DNA of 6,326 bases, taken from the NCBI GenBank assembly GCA_903957405.1, contig CAJBPC010000325.1, positions 1-6,326 of the forward strand, in the 5' to 3' direction. The notes beneath the pieces were generated by a model, which did not search any database, was not told where the DNA came from, and saw nothing but the letters and a program-made list of their open reading frames with translations. The translations under genes and the position numbers were made by a program. The stretch is from an uncultured bacterium (lineage in GTDB: Bacteria; Bacteroidota; Bacteroidia; Chitinophagales; Chitinophagaceae). This document shows, one piece after another, positions 1 to 6,282 of this stretch (its first letter is position 1; the number at the start of each line of letters is the position of its first letter).

Positions 1-656
1 ATGGCCGCGATGCCAGGCTGGTCACGATCCCAGCGCTGGAAGGAATACACGGTCTTGATGCCGAACGATTGTTGCTGCCTGAAGATGGCTGCCAGGTCGG
101 GCGTCTTTGCGCGCTTTCTGTCTTCTTGATGAAGTATCTGATCCTGCAGCGCGGCCAGGATCGGGATTTCCCCAAATGCGGGCCATCTGCGGTTTAACTC
201 CTTGAGAATGAATGCTCCGGTCGATGGGTCATTCCGGTGCACGAAGAGTGCCGCCATGGCGAAGAGCTTCGGATGTTTCTCGACCGGCAGCCATGCTTTC
301 GCGTATTGTTGAAAAGTGAGGGGATTGATGGCATACATCGCTTCGAGGAAGGCACGCTTTGTTTCGTACTCGAGCTGCGGATAGGCATTCGCTGTTTTCA
401 GGAAGCCTTCCTGCACGGCCTTGTCGTCAATCAAGAACTGAGCGATGCTCCAAAAAGCAGACTGGTATTTGTATTCATTGTCCGGGGTCAGCGGAGCGGA
501 TAAATTCTCACGGATGGTCCTTGAGTGGAGACTGCTTTTGAGTTTATCCCTTTCCAGCTGCAGGGTGAACTCGCTTTTCAGCATATAGATGGGCATCTGT
601 GCCGATAATGCGGCAGAAGCCAACAGTGTGATGCCTGCAAGAGCGATGCGTAACAT
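1..656 (-). CDS. Hypothetical exported protein, N-terminal 218 residues (C-terminus outside window)
   Basis: I do not recognise this protein. Translating the minus strand from the ATG at 656-654 gives 218 codons without a stop, running off the left edge, so the C-terminal part is missing. Residues 1-19 look like a Sec signal peptide: a short start with Arg3, then a hydrophobic Ala/Leu/Ile stretch ending in ALSA before Gln20, the likely cleavage point for signal peptidase I. There is no lipobox cysteine. The mature part (20-218) is rich in Ala, Leu, Gln, Lys and aromatic residues with few glycines, and reads as a mostly helical periplasmic or secreted domain, possibly a helical-repeat fold (inference). 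A segment near residues 203-216 (VYSFQRWDRDQPGI) marks a change in composition and may begin a second domain continuing outside the window. The gene diverges from the Ldh-family gene, 45 bases away. The start is chosen because it directly precedes the signal peptide; no clear ribosome binding site is visible. The reading frame and coding style look real; function is unknown. Confidence 0.75.
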   Translation of the reverse strand, partial: MLRIALAGITLLASAALSAQMPIYMLKSEFTLQLERDKLKSSLHSRTIRENLSAPLTPDNEYKYQSAFWSIAQFLIDDKAVQEGFLKTANAYPQLEYETKRAFLEAMYAINPLTFQQYAKAWLPVEKHPKLFAMAALFVHRNDPSTGAFILKELNRRWPAFGEIPILAALQDQILHQEDRKRAKTPDLAAIFRQQQSFGIKTVYSFQRWDRDQPGIAA

Positions 657-687
657 GGCGTAAACTTACCATTTTTATTTTTTTGAG

Positions 688-695
688 AAAGGTGA
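688..695 (+). promoter_or_regulatory. Possible Shine-Dalgarno sequence for the Ldh-family gene
   Basis: AAAGGTGA ends 6 bases before the ATG at 702 and contains GGTGA, which can pair with the 3' end of 16S rRNA. It favours the start at 702 over the alternative ATG at 723, which has no such element. Bacteroidota often initiate without a Shine-Dalgarno sequence, so the support is moderate. Confidence 0.4.
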
Positions 696-701
696 CTGCG
701 A

Positions 702-1799
702 ATGTCTGGTTACTTTTGCGTCATGTACAACAAGATTTCCCACGCCGATCTGTTTGACTTTGTGCATTCCGTTTTCAGGGCGATCGGATGTCCGGAGCAG
801 GATGCCGCGACGGCCACGCATGCGCTGGTCTCTGCAGATCTGCGCGGCATTGATTCGCACGGAGTGGCCCGTTTGTCTGGCTATGTCAGGCTTTGGGAAG
901 CTGGAAGGGTCAATGCGAAACCCCATATCAGGATCATACACGAGACGCCTTCGACTGCGGTGGTTGATGGCGACAGCGGCCTCGGCCTTGTCGTCGCGCC
1001 TTTTGCCATGCAGGTGGCGATCGACAAGGCGAAGCTGGTGGGGACGGGCTGGGTGAGCGTTCAGCACAGCAACCATTTCGGCATTGCGGCACATCATGCC
1101 ATGATGGCATTGCCGCATGCCATGATCGGTATGGCGATGACCAATGCCAGCGCATTGGTCGCCCCAACGTTTTCCACTGAGCGGCTTCTTGGCACCAACC
1201 CCATCTGTGTCGCTGTGCCTGCAGGGGAGCAGCCGCCTTTTGTGGCGGATTTGGCCACTACGACCGCCGCAAACGGCAAGCTGGAGATCCTTCAGCGAAA
1301 GAACCAGGAAGCGCCCCTTGGCTGGATACAGGATGCAGAAGGGAATCCCACTACGGATGCGCATGCCCTCAGGGATGGGGGGGCATTGCTCCCACTTGGC
1401 GGCGATCGTGAACATGGCAGCCATAAGGGATACGCCCTCGGTGCCATTGTGGATATTTTTTCGGGGGTACTGAGTGGTGCGAATTTCGGGCCTTGGGTGC
1501 CGCCATTTCCGGCATTTGTTCCGATGCCGGAAAACCAACCCGGCAAAGGGCTTGGACATTTTCTTGGAGCCATGCGGGTCGATGCCTTTCGCCCGGAGGA
1601 GGCTTTCTTGAAGGATATGGATCTATGGATCTCGAGGTTCCGGTCGGCGGCAACGATCGACGGGCATGACAGGGTGATCATACCGGGAGATCCCGAAAGA
1701 GAGATGCAAGCGGAACGAATGATCCATGGTGTACCCCTGCTACCGGTGGTATGGGACGACCTGCGAAAAACAGGTGAGAAATTCGGCATCAAGTTTTAA
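702..1799 (+). CDS. Ldh-family (malate/L-lactate/ureidoglycolate-type) NAD(P)-dependent oxidoreductase
   Basis: This is a cytoplasmic dehydrogenase of the Ldh_2 family (malate/L-lactate dehydrogenase, AllD-like), whose members oxidise 2-hydroxyacids or reduce 2-oxoacids with NAD(P). The 365 residues match the family's usual 330-370. Visible family motifs in order: ADLRGIDSHGVARL (45-58) with His53; DGDSGLG (89-95); VSVQHSNHFG (118-127) with His125; MTNASALVAP (146-155); LGTNP (163-167); a GK-containing stretch near 185-194; and GSHKGYAL near 239-246. The two His-containing motifs are the hallmark conserved motifs of the family. The exact substrate cannot be read from sequence; malate, lactate, ureidoglycolate, sulfolactate and other 2-hydroxyacids are all handled by relatives, and no neighbour suggests one. 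The start at 702 has a possible ribosome binding site; family alignment as I remember it would also fit a start at 723 (MYNKISHADLF), which would shorten the protein by 7 residues. A run of seven G at 1377-1383 is in frame and does not break the gene. Confidence 0.9.
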   Translation: MSGYFCVMYNKISHADLFDFVHSVFRAIGCPEQDAATATHALVSADLRGIDSHGVARLSGYVRLWEAGRVNAKPHIRIIHETPSTAVVDGDSGLGLVVAPFAMQVAIDKAKLVGTGWVSVQHSNHFGIAAHHAMMALPHAMIGMAMTNASALVAPTFSTERLLGTNPICVAVPAGEQPPFVADLATTTAANGKLEILQRKNQEAPLGWIQDAEGNPTTDAHALRDGGALLPLGGDREHGSHKGYALGAIVDIFSGVLSGANFGPWVPPFPAFVPMPENQPGKGLGHFLGAMRVDAFRPEEAFLKDMDLWISRFRSAATIDGHDRVIIPGDPEREMQAERMIHGVPLLPVVWDDLRKTGEKFGIKF

Positions 1800-1827
1800 C
1801 TTTACGCTGATCGCCTGCCGGACACGA

Positions 1828-1850
1828 TTGACTGACGATTGTCAGTTCAA
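1828..1850. repeat. Imperfect palindrome upstream of lysC
   Basis: TTGACTGAC (1828-1836) and GTCAGTTCAA (1841-1850) pair over 9 bp with one bulged T around a GATT loop; the inner 6 bp, ACTGAC/GTCAGT, are perfect. It lies 28 bases after the Ldh-family stop and 60 bases before the lysC start. No T-run follows on the plus strand, so it is a poor intrinsic terminator for the upstream gene. It could be an operator or a leader hairpin; role not established. Confidence 0.4.
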
Positions 1851-1910
1851 CCGTCCTGTCCAAATGAACCAAGCACCTTTTCCAACCAACCATAAATCGA
1901 GAGTCCTATC

Positions 1911-3233
1911 ATGAAGATCATGAAGTTCGGCGGTACATCCGTCGGTAAGCCTGAGCGGATGTTCCAGGTGGCAGAGTTGATAACCCGCGACGTGGAGCCC
2001 AAAATAGTCGTCCTCAGTGCGCTTAGCGGTACGACGAACACCCTCGTGTCGATAGGAGATGCCTTGTCGAAGGGTAATAAGCAGGATGCCCGGCAGATCA
2101 TAGAAAAGCTGGACGCACATTATCAGGTGTTCATCAATGAGCTGCTGCATTCAGACGATGCCCGCATAAAGGCGAGAAAGCTGATCGCGGAACACTTCGA
2201 ATTCCTGCAGATCATCCTGCGGATATCTTTTAACGATGCCCTCAGCAAGGATATCCTCGCCCAGGGAGAACTGATGAGTACAAAACTGTTCTCCGTCTAT
2301 CTGGAAGAAAAAGGGATCAGCCATGAACTCTTGCCGGCATTGGAGTTCATGAGCATCGACGCAAATGATGAGCCTCATGTGCTTGACATCCGCGTACGGT
2401 TGGAACAACAGCTGGCAAAGCATCCTGACAAGAAAATTTTTGTCACACAGGGATATGTCTGCCGCAATGCACGCGGCGAGGTCGATAACCTCAAGCGGGG
2501 CGGGAGTGATTATTCCGCTTCCCTTATCGCGGCGGCCGTGAACGCTTCCGTCTGTGAGATATGGACCGATATCGACGGCATGCACAACAACGACCCACGC
2601 ATCGTCAACAAGACTTTTCCCATCGAGCAGCTGAGTTTTGACGAGGCGGCTGAACTGGCATATTTCGGAGCGAAGATCCTGCACCCAGCCTCGATCTGGC
2701 CTGCTCAGCAGTTCCGTATCCCCGTCCGTCTGCTGAACACCATGCAGCCGGAGGCAAAGGGAACCCTCATCGTGGAAGAGGCCGGATCGCAGGGTATCAA
2801 GGCGATCGCAGCAAAAGACGGGATCACCGAGGTGCGGATCAAAAGCAGCCGAATGCTGTTGGCGTACGGGTTCCTTCGGAAGATCTTCGAAGTGTTTGAG
2901 AAGTACCGCACCCCCATCGATATGATCACCACCTCGGAAGTAGCTGTTTCATTGACGATCGATAGCCAGCAGCATCTCGATCAGATCCTCCGGGAGCTGG
3001 AACCATTCGGGGAAGTGGAAGTCACCGGCGGTCAGGCGATCATCGCCATCGTTGGCAATGAGCTCACCCAGACGCCGGACATCCTCAGCCGGTTATTCGC
3101 TTCGCTGACACCGGTTGAAGTGCGGATGGTCAGCTATGGTGGAAGCATGCATAATATCTCCATCCTGGTGCCGGGCGGGTCGAAGATCCAAACGCTGCAG
3201 CTGCTGAATAAAGGGTTATTCGGACTTGACTGA
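1911..3233 (+). CDS. lysC: Aspartate kinase, monofunctional, LysC type
   Basis: It phosphorylates L-aspartate with ATP to 4-phospho-L-aspartate, the first step towards lysine/diaminopimelate, threonine, methionine and isoleucine; cytoplasmic. The 440 residues are close to E. coli LysC (449). The amino-acid kinase domain (about 1-290) shows KFGGTSVG (5-12), the nucleotide/substrate motif GGSDYSA (197-203), WTDIDGMHNNDPR (218-230) and FGAKILHP (252-259). Two C-terminal ACT domains follow (about 300-370 and 371-440). The first contains MITTSEVAVSLT (338-349), very like the lysine-binding stretch of E. coli LysC, so feedback inhibition by lysine is likely (inference). No homoserine dehydrogenase or DAP decarboxylase domain is fused, and no such gene is adjacent. 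The start at 1911 gives the usual MK-x-MKFGGTSVG opening; an internal ATG at 1920 would be shorter and less typical. The upstream bases show only a weak purine stretch (GAGAG, about 10 bases before ATG). It is probably transcribed from its own promoter in the 111-base gap or by read-through from the Ldh-family gene. It converges on the transporter gene with a 7-base gap. Confidence 0.95.
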   Translation: MKIMKFGGTSVGKPERMFQVAELITRDVEPKIVVLSALSGTTNTLVSIGDALSKGNKQDARQIIEKLDAHYQVFINELLHSDDARIKARKLIAEHFEFLQIILRISFNDALSKDILAQGELMSTKLFSVYLEEKGISHELLPALEFMSIDANDEPHVLDIRVRLEQQLAKHPDKKIFVTQGYVCRNARGEVDNLKRGGSDYSASLIAAAVNASVCEIWTDIDGMHNNDPRIVNKTFPIEQLSFDEAAELAYFGAKILHPASIWPAQQFRIPVRLLNTMQPEAKGTLIVEEAGSQGIKAIAAKDGITEVRIKSSRMLLAYGFLRKIFEVFEKYRTPIDMITTSEVAVSLTIDSQQHLDQILRELEPFGEVEVTGGQAIIAIVGNELTQTPDILSRLFASLTPVEVRMVSYGGSMHNISILVPGGSKIQTLQLLNKGLFGLD

Positions 3234-3245
3234 TGCTTATTCAGT
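3229..3245. repeat. Inverted repeat joining the two convergent stop codons
   Basis: ACTGA (3229-3233) and TCAGT (3241-3245) form a perfect 5-bp stem with a 7-base loop, extendable by one G-T pair outward. The left arm includes the lysC stop TGA and the right arm includes the transporter stop (TCA on the plus strand). It might act as a weak bidirectional end-of-transcription or RNA-end structure, but it is short, not GC-rich and has no T-run, so terminator function is doubtful. Confidence 0.3.
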
Positions 3246-4923
3246 TGGTCATGTTGCTTTGATTTTTCAGGGGCTCGGCGCTCCTGCTATCGAGCATGAA
3301 GTCGCATATCGAAAAGATCATGGCTTTGTGGGCGGAGTAGAGTTCCCGGTTCATGTTTTGCAAAGTCGATATGTCTTTCTCCGGAAGCAAGTCCCTGTCG
3401 GCTTCCAGATAAATGCTGTCAAGCAATGCCTGATAGTCTTTATAGATGTCATCCAGCATATCCTTCACCATTGTTAGGATCGCATCTGTTTCTGTGAGGT
3501 TGAGCATGGATGTCATCATGCGGAGGTTCTGTCGCAGTGCATTGCTTAGGACTTCGAACTGACCGTATTTCAGGTCGTTTCCTGACTGCAGCAGTTCATC
3601 TTTGTTGTGGTGTATGTCTTTGAATGCCTTGGCTGCATGCATGGCTTCCTGGACCGCTTTCATATACTGCCCGGATTGCGACAGATCCTCCGGGTTGGTC
3701 ATGCGTTTTTGCATCCTAACGTAGTATTCGATGATCTCGCCTTGTGCTTTTTTGATCTCACTGTATCTATCGGGGAGATGGTCGTGTTCGGTTTCTTTCT
3801 TCCATTCCTTTTCAGTGAATACCCCGTCGAGTCCGATTTCGGAAGGGGAGAGCCTGAACTCCGCGGCATTGTAGGCCAGCACCCTTTTGATGAAATAAAA
3901 AACCTCCAGCCTGAAGATCTCTTGTGCGAGTCCCGGAACCGTTGGCAACTTTTCATCGATGTAGAGTGTCGATCGTTTGCCGTTGCCACCGAAATACTGC
4001 ATCAGTTTACGGGAGATCGGGTTCAGGAAAGGGAAGAACAGGAGCGTCGCTGCGATGTTGATGATCATCTGGAAAAATACCAGCCCTTTCATTTGGTCGG
4101 AAATGCCTAAGCTGACCGTCAGGAAGTGTATGAGCGGGTACATGAAGGCGAAGGCGATGATCATTGTCAGCAGGTTCAGCAGGATGCTCCCGGTTGCCAT
4201 TCTTTTCTTTTCGGGAGAGTTTCCTGCGGCTGCGATCACGACTTTTACGGAAGTGCCGAGTTCGGATCCTATGACGATGGCTACCGCAAGATCGAATGGG
4301 ATTGCTTTCGAGTAGAGGGCACTGAGGGTGATGGCGACGGTGGCCGTACTGCTCTGTATCAGAAAGGTGATCACGAAACCTATGATGACGAATACGAAAG
4401 GAGGGTAACTGTTGAATGCGGCGAAATCGAATCGCTGTACGGTATCGAGCATTCCCTGTTTCATCCATCCCAAAGCGATGAATAGAAATGAGAGGCCGAG
4501 CAGGAAATGGCAGATCTGCCGCGTTTTGCCATGTTCACCGAAAACAACGAGACCAAGCCCTGCCAGCCCGATGATGGGATACCAGAGGATATCGATGTTG
4601 TAGGAGAATCCAAGGGTGGCGATGATCCAGTTGGAGATGGTGGTTCCGATATTGGCACCAAGGATGACGGCAATTGCGTTCTGGAGTTTTATGATGCCAC
4701 TGCCTGCGAATGCGAGGGTGATGAAAGATACGATGGAGCTGCTTTGCAGGATGGCGGTGACGAGCACCCCACTGAGGGTTGCGCGGGCATTGGTTGCCGT
4801 ATTTCGCCGCAGAAGCAGCTTGAAATTGCGGCTCGCGAGGTGGCTGATGGCGCCTTCCATGAATTGCATCCCCGCAAGGAATAGTCCAACCCCGCCTGCG
4901 ATCATCCAGATCCTGCTGTCCAT
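3241..4923 (-). CDS. Na/Pi cotransporter family protein with C-terminal PhoU-like domain
   Basis: This is an inner-membrane protein of the Na+/phosphate cotransporter (NptA/YjbB, Na_Pi_cotrans) family, which moves inorganic phosphate with sodium; some bacterial members export phosphate, so direction is uncertain. The 560 residues match the usual 540-600. Residues 1-300 contain about eight or more hydrophobic segments and the family's inverted-repeat signatures: QSSS (60-63) with GANIGTT (89-95), and QSST (190-193) with GSELGTS (219-225). Residues about 335-545 are hydrophilic and helical with many Lys, Glu, Gln and Met, as in the PhoU-like regulatory tail of this family; PhoU domains bind metal clusters and tune phosphate transport. 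The start ATG at 4923-4921 places a hydrophobic segment at the very N-terminus without a cleavable signal. On the minus strand a TATTTTTC element (4950-4943) resembles the Bacteroidota -7 box TAnnTTTG but lacks a clear -33 TTTG. The gene follows queA in the same direction, yet a strong hairpin with a T-run lies between, so it is probably a separate transcript. Confidence 0.92.
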   Translation of the reverse strand: MDSRIWMIAGGVGLFLAGMQFMEGAISHLASRNFKLLLRRNTATNARATLSGVLVTAILQSSSIVSFITLAFAGSGIIKLQNAIAVILGANIGTTISNWIIATLGFSYNIDILWYPIIGLAGLGLVVFGEHGKTRQICHFLLGLSFLFIALGWMKQGMLDTVQRFDFAAFNSYPPFVFVIIGFVITFLIQSSTATVAITLSALYSKAIPFDLAVAIVIGSELGTSVKVVIAAAGNSPEKKRMATGSILLNLLTMIIAFAFMYPLIHFLTVSLGISDQMKGLVFFQMIINIAATLLFFPFLNPISRKLMQYFGGNGKRSTLYIDEKLPTVPGLAQEIFRLEVFYFIKRVLAYNAAEFRLSPSEIGLDGVFTEKEWKKETEHDHLPDRYSEIKKAQGEIIEYYVRMQKRMTNPEDLSQSGQYMKAVQEAMHAAKAFKDIHHNKDELLQSGNDLKYGQFEVLSNALRQNLRMMTSMLNLTETDAILTMVKDMLDDIYKDYQALLDSIYLEADRDLLPEKDISTLQNMNRELYSAHKAMIFSICDFMLDSRSAEPLKNQSNMTN

Positions 4924-4990
4924 GTTGCTTCTGTATCTTATGGAAAAATACGACTTGTTGCCTTATGATGCACATGCGAGAAGGCGGTTG

Positions 4991-5044
4991 AAAAGATGAC
5001 TCCCATCAGTGCCAGTCCTTTCGTGCTGTACTGATGGGAGTCAT
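4991..5044 (-). terminator. Strong intrinsic terminator downstream of queA
   Basis: Arms 4996-5010 and 5030-5044 are perfect 15-bp complements (on the plus strand ATGACTCCCATCAGT and its reverse complement), with a 19-base loop. Read on the minus strand the hairpin is followed by CTTTT, the layout of a rho-independent terminator for queA, whose stop is 53 bases upstream. On the plus strand no T-run follows and no plus-strand gene ends here. The loop is longer than in most terminators, and three more pairs (CAG/CTG) may form inside it. It also insulates the downstream transporter gene. Confidence 0.7.
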
Positions 5045-5047
5045 ACG

Positions 5048-5083
5048 ATCCGTGGCGATCGGTATTTGATGCCGGCCACGGAT
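5048..5083 (-). repeat. Second hairpin between queA and its terminator
   Basis: ATCCGTGGC (5048-5056) pairs perfectly with GCCACGGAT (5075-5083); after a three-base bulge (GAT, 5057-5059) three more pairs CGG/CCG (5060-5062 with 5072-5074) close a 9-base loop. It begins about 14 bases after the queA stop and ends three bases before the terminator stem. It is GC-rich but not followed by a T-run in either direction. It may stabilise the queA mRNA 3' end, assist termination, or be part of a small 3' UTR RNA; which is not shown. Confidence 0.55.
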
Positions 5084-5097
5084 ATGGGAAGTCAGTA

Positions 5098-6147
5098 TCA
5101 AAGCACCAGCATGGCATCTCCATAACTGAAGAAGCGATACTTGTCTTTTATGGCTTTCTTGTATGCTTCCATTGCCAGGTCATAACCGGCAAAGGCGCAT
5201 GTCATGATCAAAAGACTCGTCTTTGGCAGGTGGAAGTTGGTCACCAATGCGTCGGAAATCGAGAAATTGTAAGGTGGATGGATGAAAATATTTGTCCATC
5301 CTTCAGAAGGTTTCAGCAGTTTGTCGGCCGTGAAGGACGTTTCAAGCGCACGCATGGTCGTTGTCCCGATGGAGCAGATCCTGTTTCCGCCTGTCTTGGC
5401 CTTGTTAACGATACGGCAGGCCAGGTCGTCGATTTTATAATATTCCGCGTCCATCTTATGCTTACTGAGGTCTTCCACTTCGATCTGACGGAAAGTCCCA
5501 AGCCCTGTATGAAGGGTGACTTCTGCGAAACGCACGCCCAGGATCTCCAGCTTTTTGATCAGTTCGATGCTGAAGTGCAATCCCGCTGTGGGGGCCGCGA
5601 CAGCTCCTTCGTGTTTTGCGTAGACGGTCTGATACCGGATCTTGTCTTCCTCATCCGGTTTGCGCTTGATGTATTTGGGCAATGGAGTCTCTCCGAGGCT
5701 CGAAAGTAAATGCTTGAATTCCTCTTCCGGACCATCGAAAAGGAAGCGAATGGTTCGTCCGCGGGAGGTGGTGTTGTCGATGACTTCCGCCACCAGCTCA
5801 TCTGCTTCCCCGAAATAGAGTTTATTGCCCACGCGTATCTTCCTTGCCGGGTCTACGATCACATCCCAAAGGCGATTCTGCTTGTTGAGTTCGCGCAGCA
5901 GGAATACTTCAATGCGCGCACCTGTCTTTTCTTTCCGACCGTACATCCGGGCTGGAAATACCTTGGTATTGTTCACGACAAAGACATCCTTATCGTCGAA
6001 ATATTCCATGATATCCCTGAAATGCCTGTTTTCTATCTGACCGGTGTCGCGGTGGACCACCATCAGGCGGGAGTCTTCTCTTTTCTTTGTGGGATTTTGG
6101 GCGATCAGGTTAAGGGGAAGGTCGAATCTGAACTGGGAAAGCTTCAT
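5098..6147 (-). CDS. queA: S-adenosylmethionine:tRNA ribosyltransferase-isomerase QueA
   Basis: QueA transfers and isomerises the ribosyl part of S-adenosylmethionine onto 7-aminomethyl-7-deazaguanine (preQ1) at wobble position 34 of tRNAs with GUN anticodons (Tyr, His, Asn, Asp), giving epoxyqueuosine, the penultimate step of queuosine synthesis; cytoplasmic. At 349 residues it is full length (family about 340-360). Conserved stretches run through the protein: FDLPLNLIAQNP near 8-19 with SRL (26-28), VVNNTKVFPARM (57-68), LPKYIKR (156-162), YQTVYAKHEGAVAAPTAG (172-189) followed by LHF, LHTGLGTF (212-219), GTTTMRALE (261-269), NFHLPKTSLLIM (304-315) and FFSYGDAMLV (339-348). The start at 6147-6145 gives the typical MKLSQFRFDLP opening; the preceding bases are A/T-rich with no Shine-Dalgarno sequence. 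No other queuosine gene (tgt, queG/queH, queC-F) is adjacent. A likely promoter lies about 130 bases upstream and a strong terminator downstream, so it is probably monocistronic. Confidence 0.96.
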   Translation of the reverse strand: MKLSQFRFDLPLNLIAQNPTKKREDSRLMVVHRDTGQIENRHFRDIMEYFDDKDVFVVNNTKVFPARMYGRKEKTGARIEVFLLRELNKQNRLWDVIVDPARKIRVGNKLYFGEADELVAEVIDNTTSRGRTIRFLFDGPEEEFKHLLSSLGETPLPKYIKRKPDEEDKIRYQTVYAKHEGAVAAPTAGLHFSIELIKKLEILGVRFAEVTLHTGLGTFRQIEVEDLSKHKMDAEYYKIDDLACRIVNKAKTGGNRICSIGTTTMRALETSFTADKLLKPSEGWTNIFIHPPYNFSISDALVTNFHLPKTSLLIMTCAFAGYDLAMEAYKKAIKDKYRFFSYGDAMLVL

Positions 6148-6190
6148 GTATCTATGCTTTTTAATGGAGCCTAATGAAACAAACCCAGGG

Positions 6191-6248
6191 GTGCCGGGAA
6201 GGGTATCCGGCCTTGCAGCTCAAATCTGATCTTACGGCACCAGATTTG
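6191..6248 (-). other. Candidate structured 5' leader of queA (nested, competing helices)
   Basis: In the minus-strand RNA, CAAATCTG (6248-6241) pairs perfectly with CAGATTTG (6228-6221) around a 12-base loop. The loop's GTGCCG (6240-6235) is complementary to CGGCAC (6196-6191) further downstream, which would make an H-type pseudoknot. The downstream arm can instead form a local hairpin, GCCGG (6211-6207) with CCGGC (6197-6193) over a 9-base loop, so two alternative states exist. The linker between the first helix arm and the pseudoknot strand is zero bases, so the outermost pair may need to open for the knot to form. It resembles no riboswitch class I can identify with confidence. The pairings are seen in the sequence; regulation is inference. 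Confidence 0.35.
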
Positions 6249-6274
6249 TTTCTGTACAGGCTTAAATTGGGGTG

Positions 6275-6282
6275 CAAAGTTA
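6275..6282 (-). promoter_or_regulatory. Likely -7 promoter element for queA
   Basis: On the minus strand this reads TAACTTTG, followed by CACC, an exact match to the Bacteroidota -7 consensus TAnnTTTG. A transcript would begin near 6268 and carry a leader of about 120 bases before the queA ATG. No clear TTTG -33 element is seen 19-21 bases upstream, where A/T-rich sequence lies instead. An 8-base perfect palindrome, CTGTACAG (6252-6259), sits just downstream of the expected start and could be an operator or chance. Confidence 0.5.

Noticed and set aside
675..1559. A 294-codon open frame on the minus strand, antisense to the Ldh-family gene
   Set aside because: It overlaps a gene with clear family motifs, and its translation is rich in Arg, His and Pro with no recognisable domain, as expected for an antisense shadow in moderately GC-rich DNA.
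1800..1910. A lysine-sensing or attenuator leader before lysC
   Set aside because: The gap is only 111 bases, has one weak hairpin, no T-run and no Lys-rich short reading frame that I could see.
2151..2684. A 177-codon open frame antisense to lysC
   Set aside because: It is fully inside the aspartokinase gene on the other strand and has no motif or start-site support; codon structure belongs to lysC.
3607..4485. Plus-strand open frames antisense to the Na/Pi transporter gene
   Set aside because: They are shadows of a gene with two QSS-type signatures and membrane segments; translations look random.
6191..6248. A known SAM or preQ1 riboswitch upstream of queA
   Set aside because: I could not match the conserved bases of any SAM or preQ1 class I remember; only the general pseudoknot-like pairing is present, so no class name is given.
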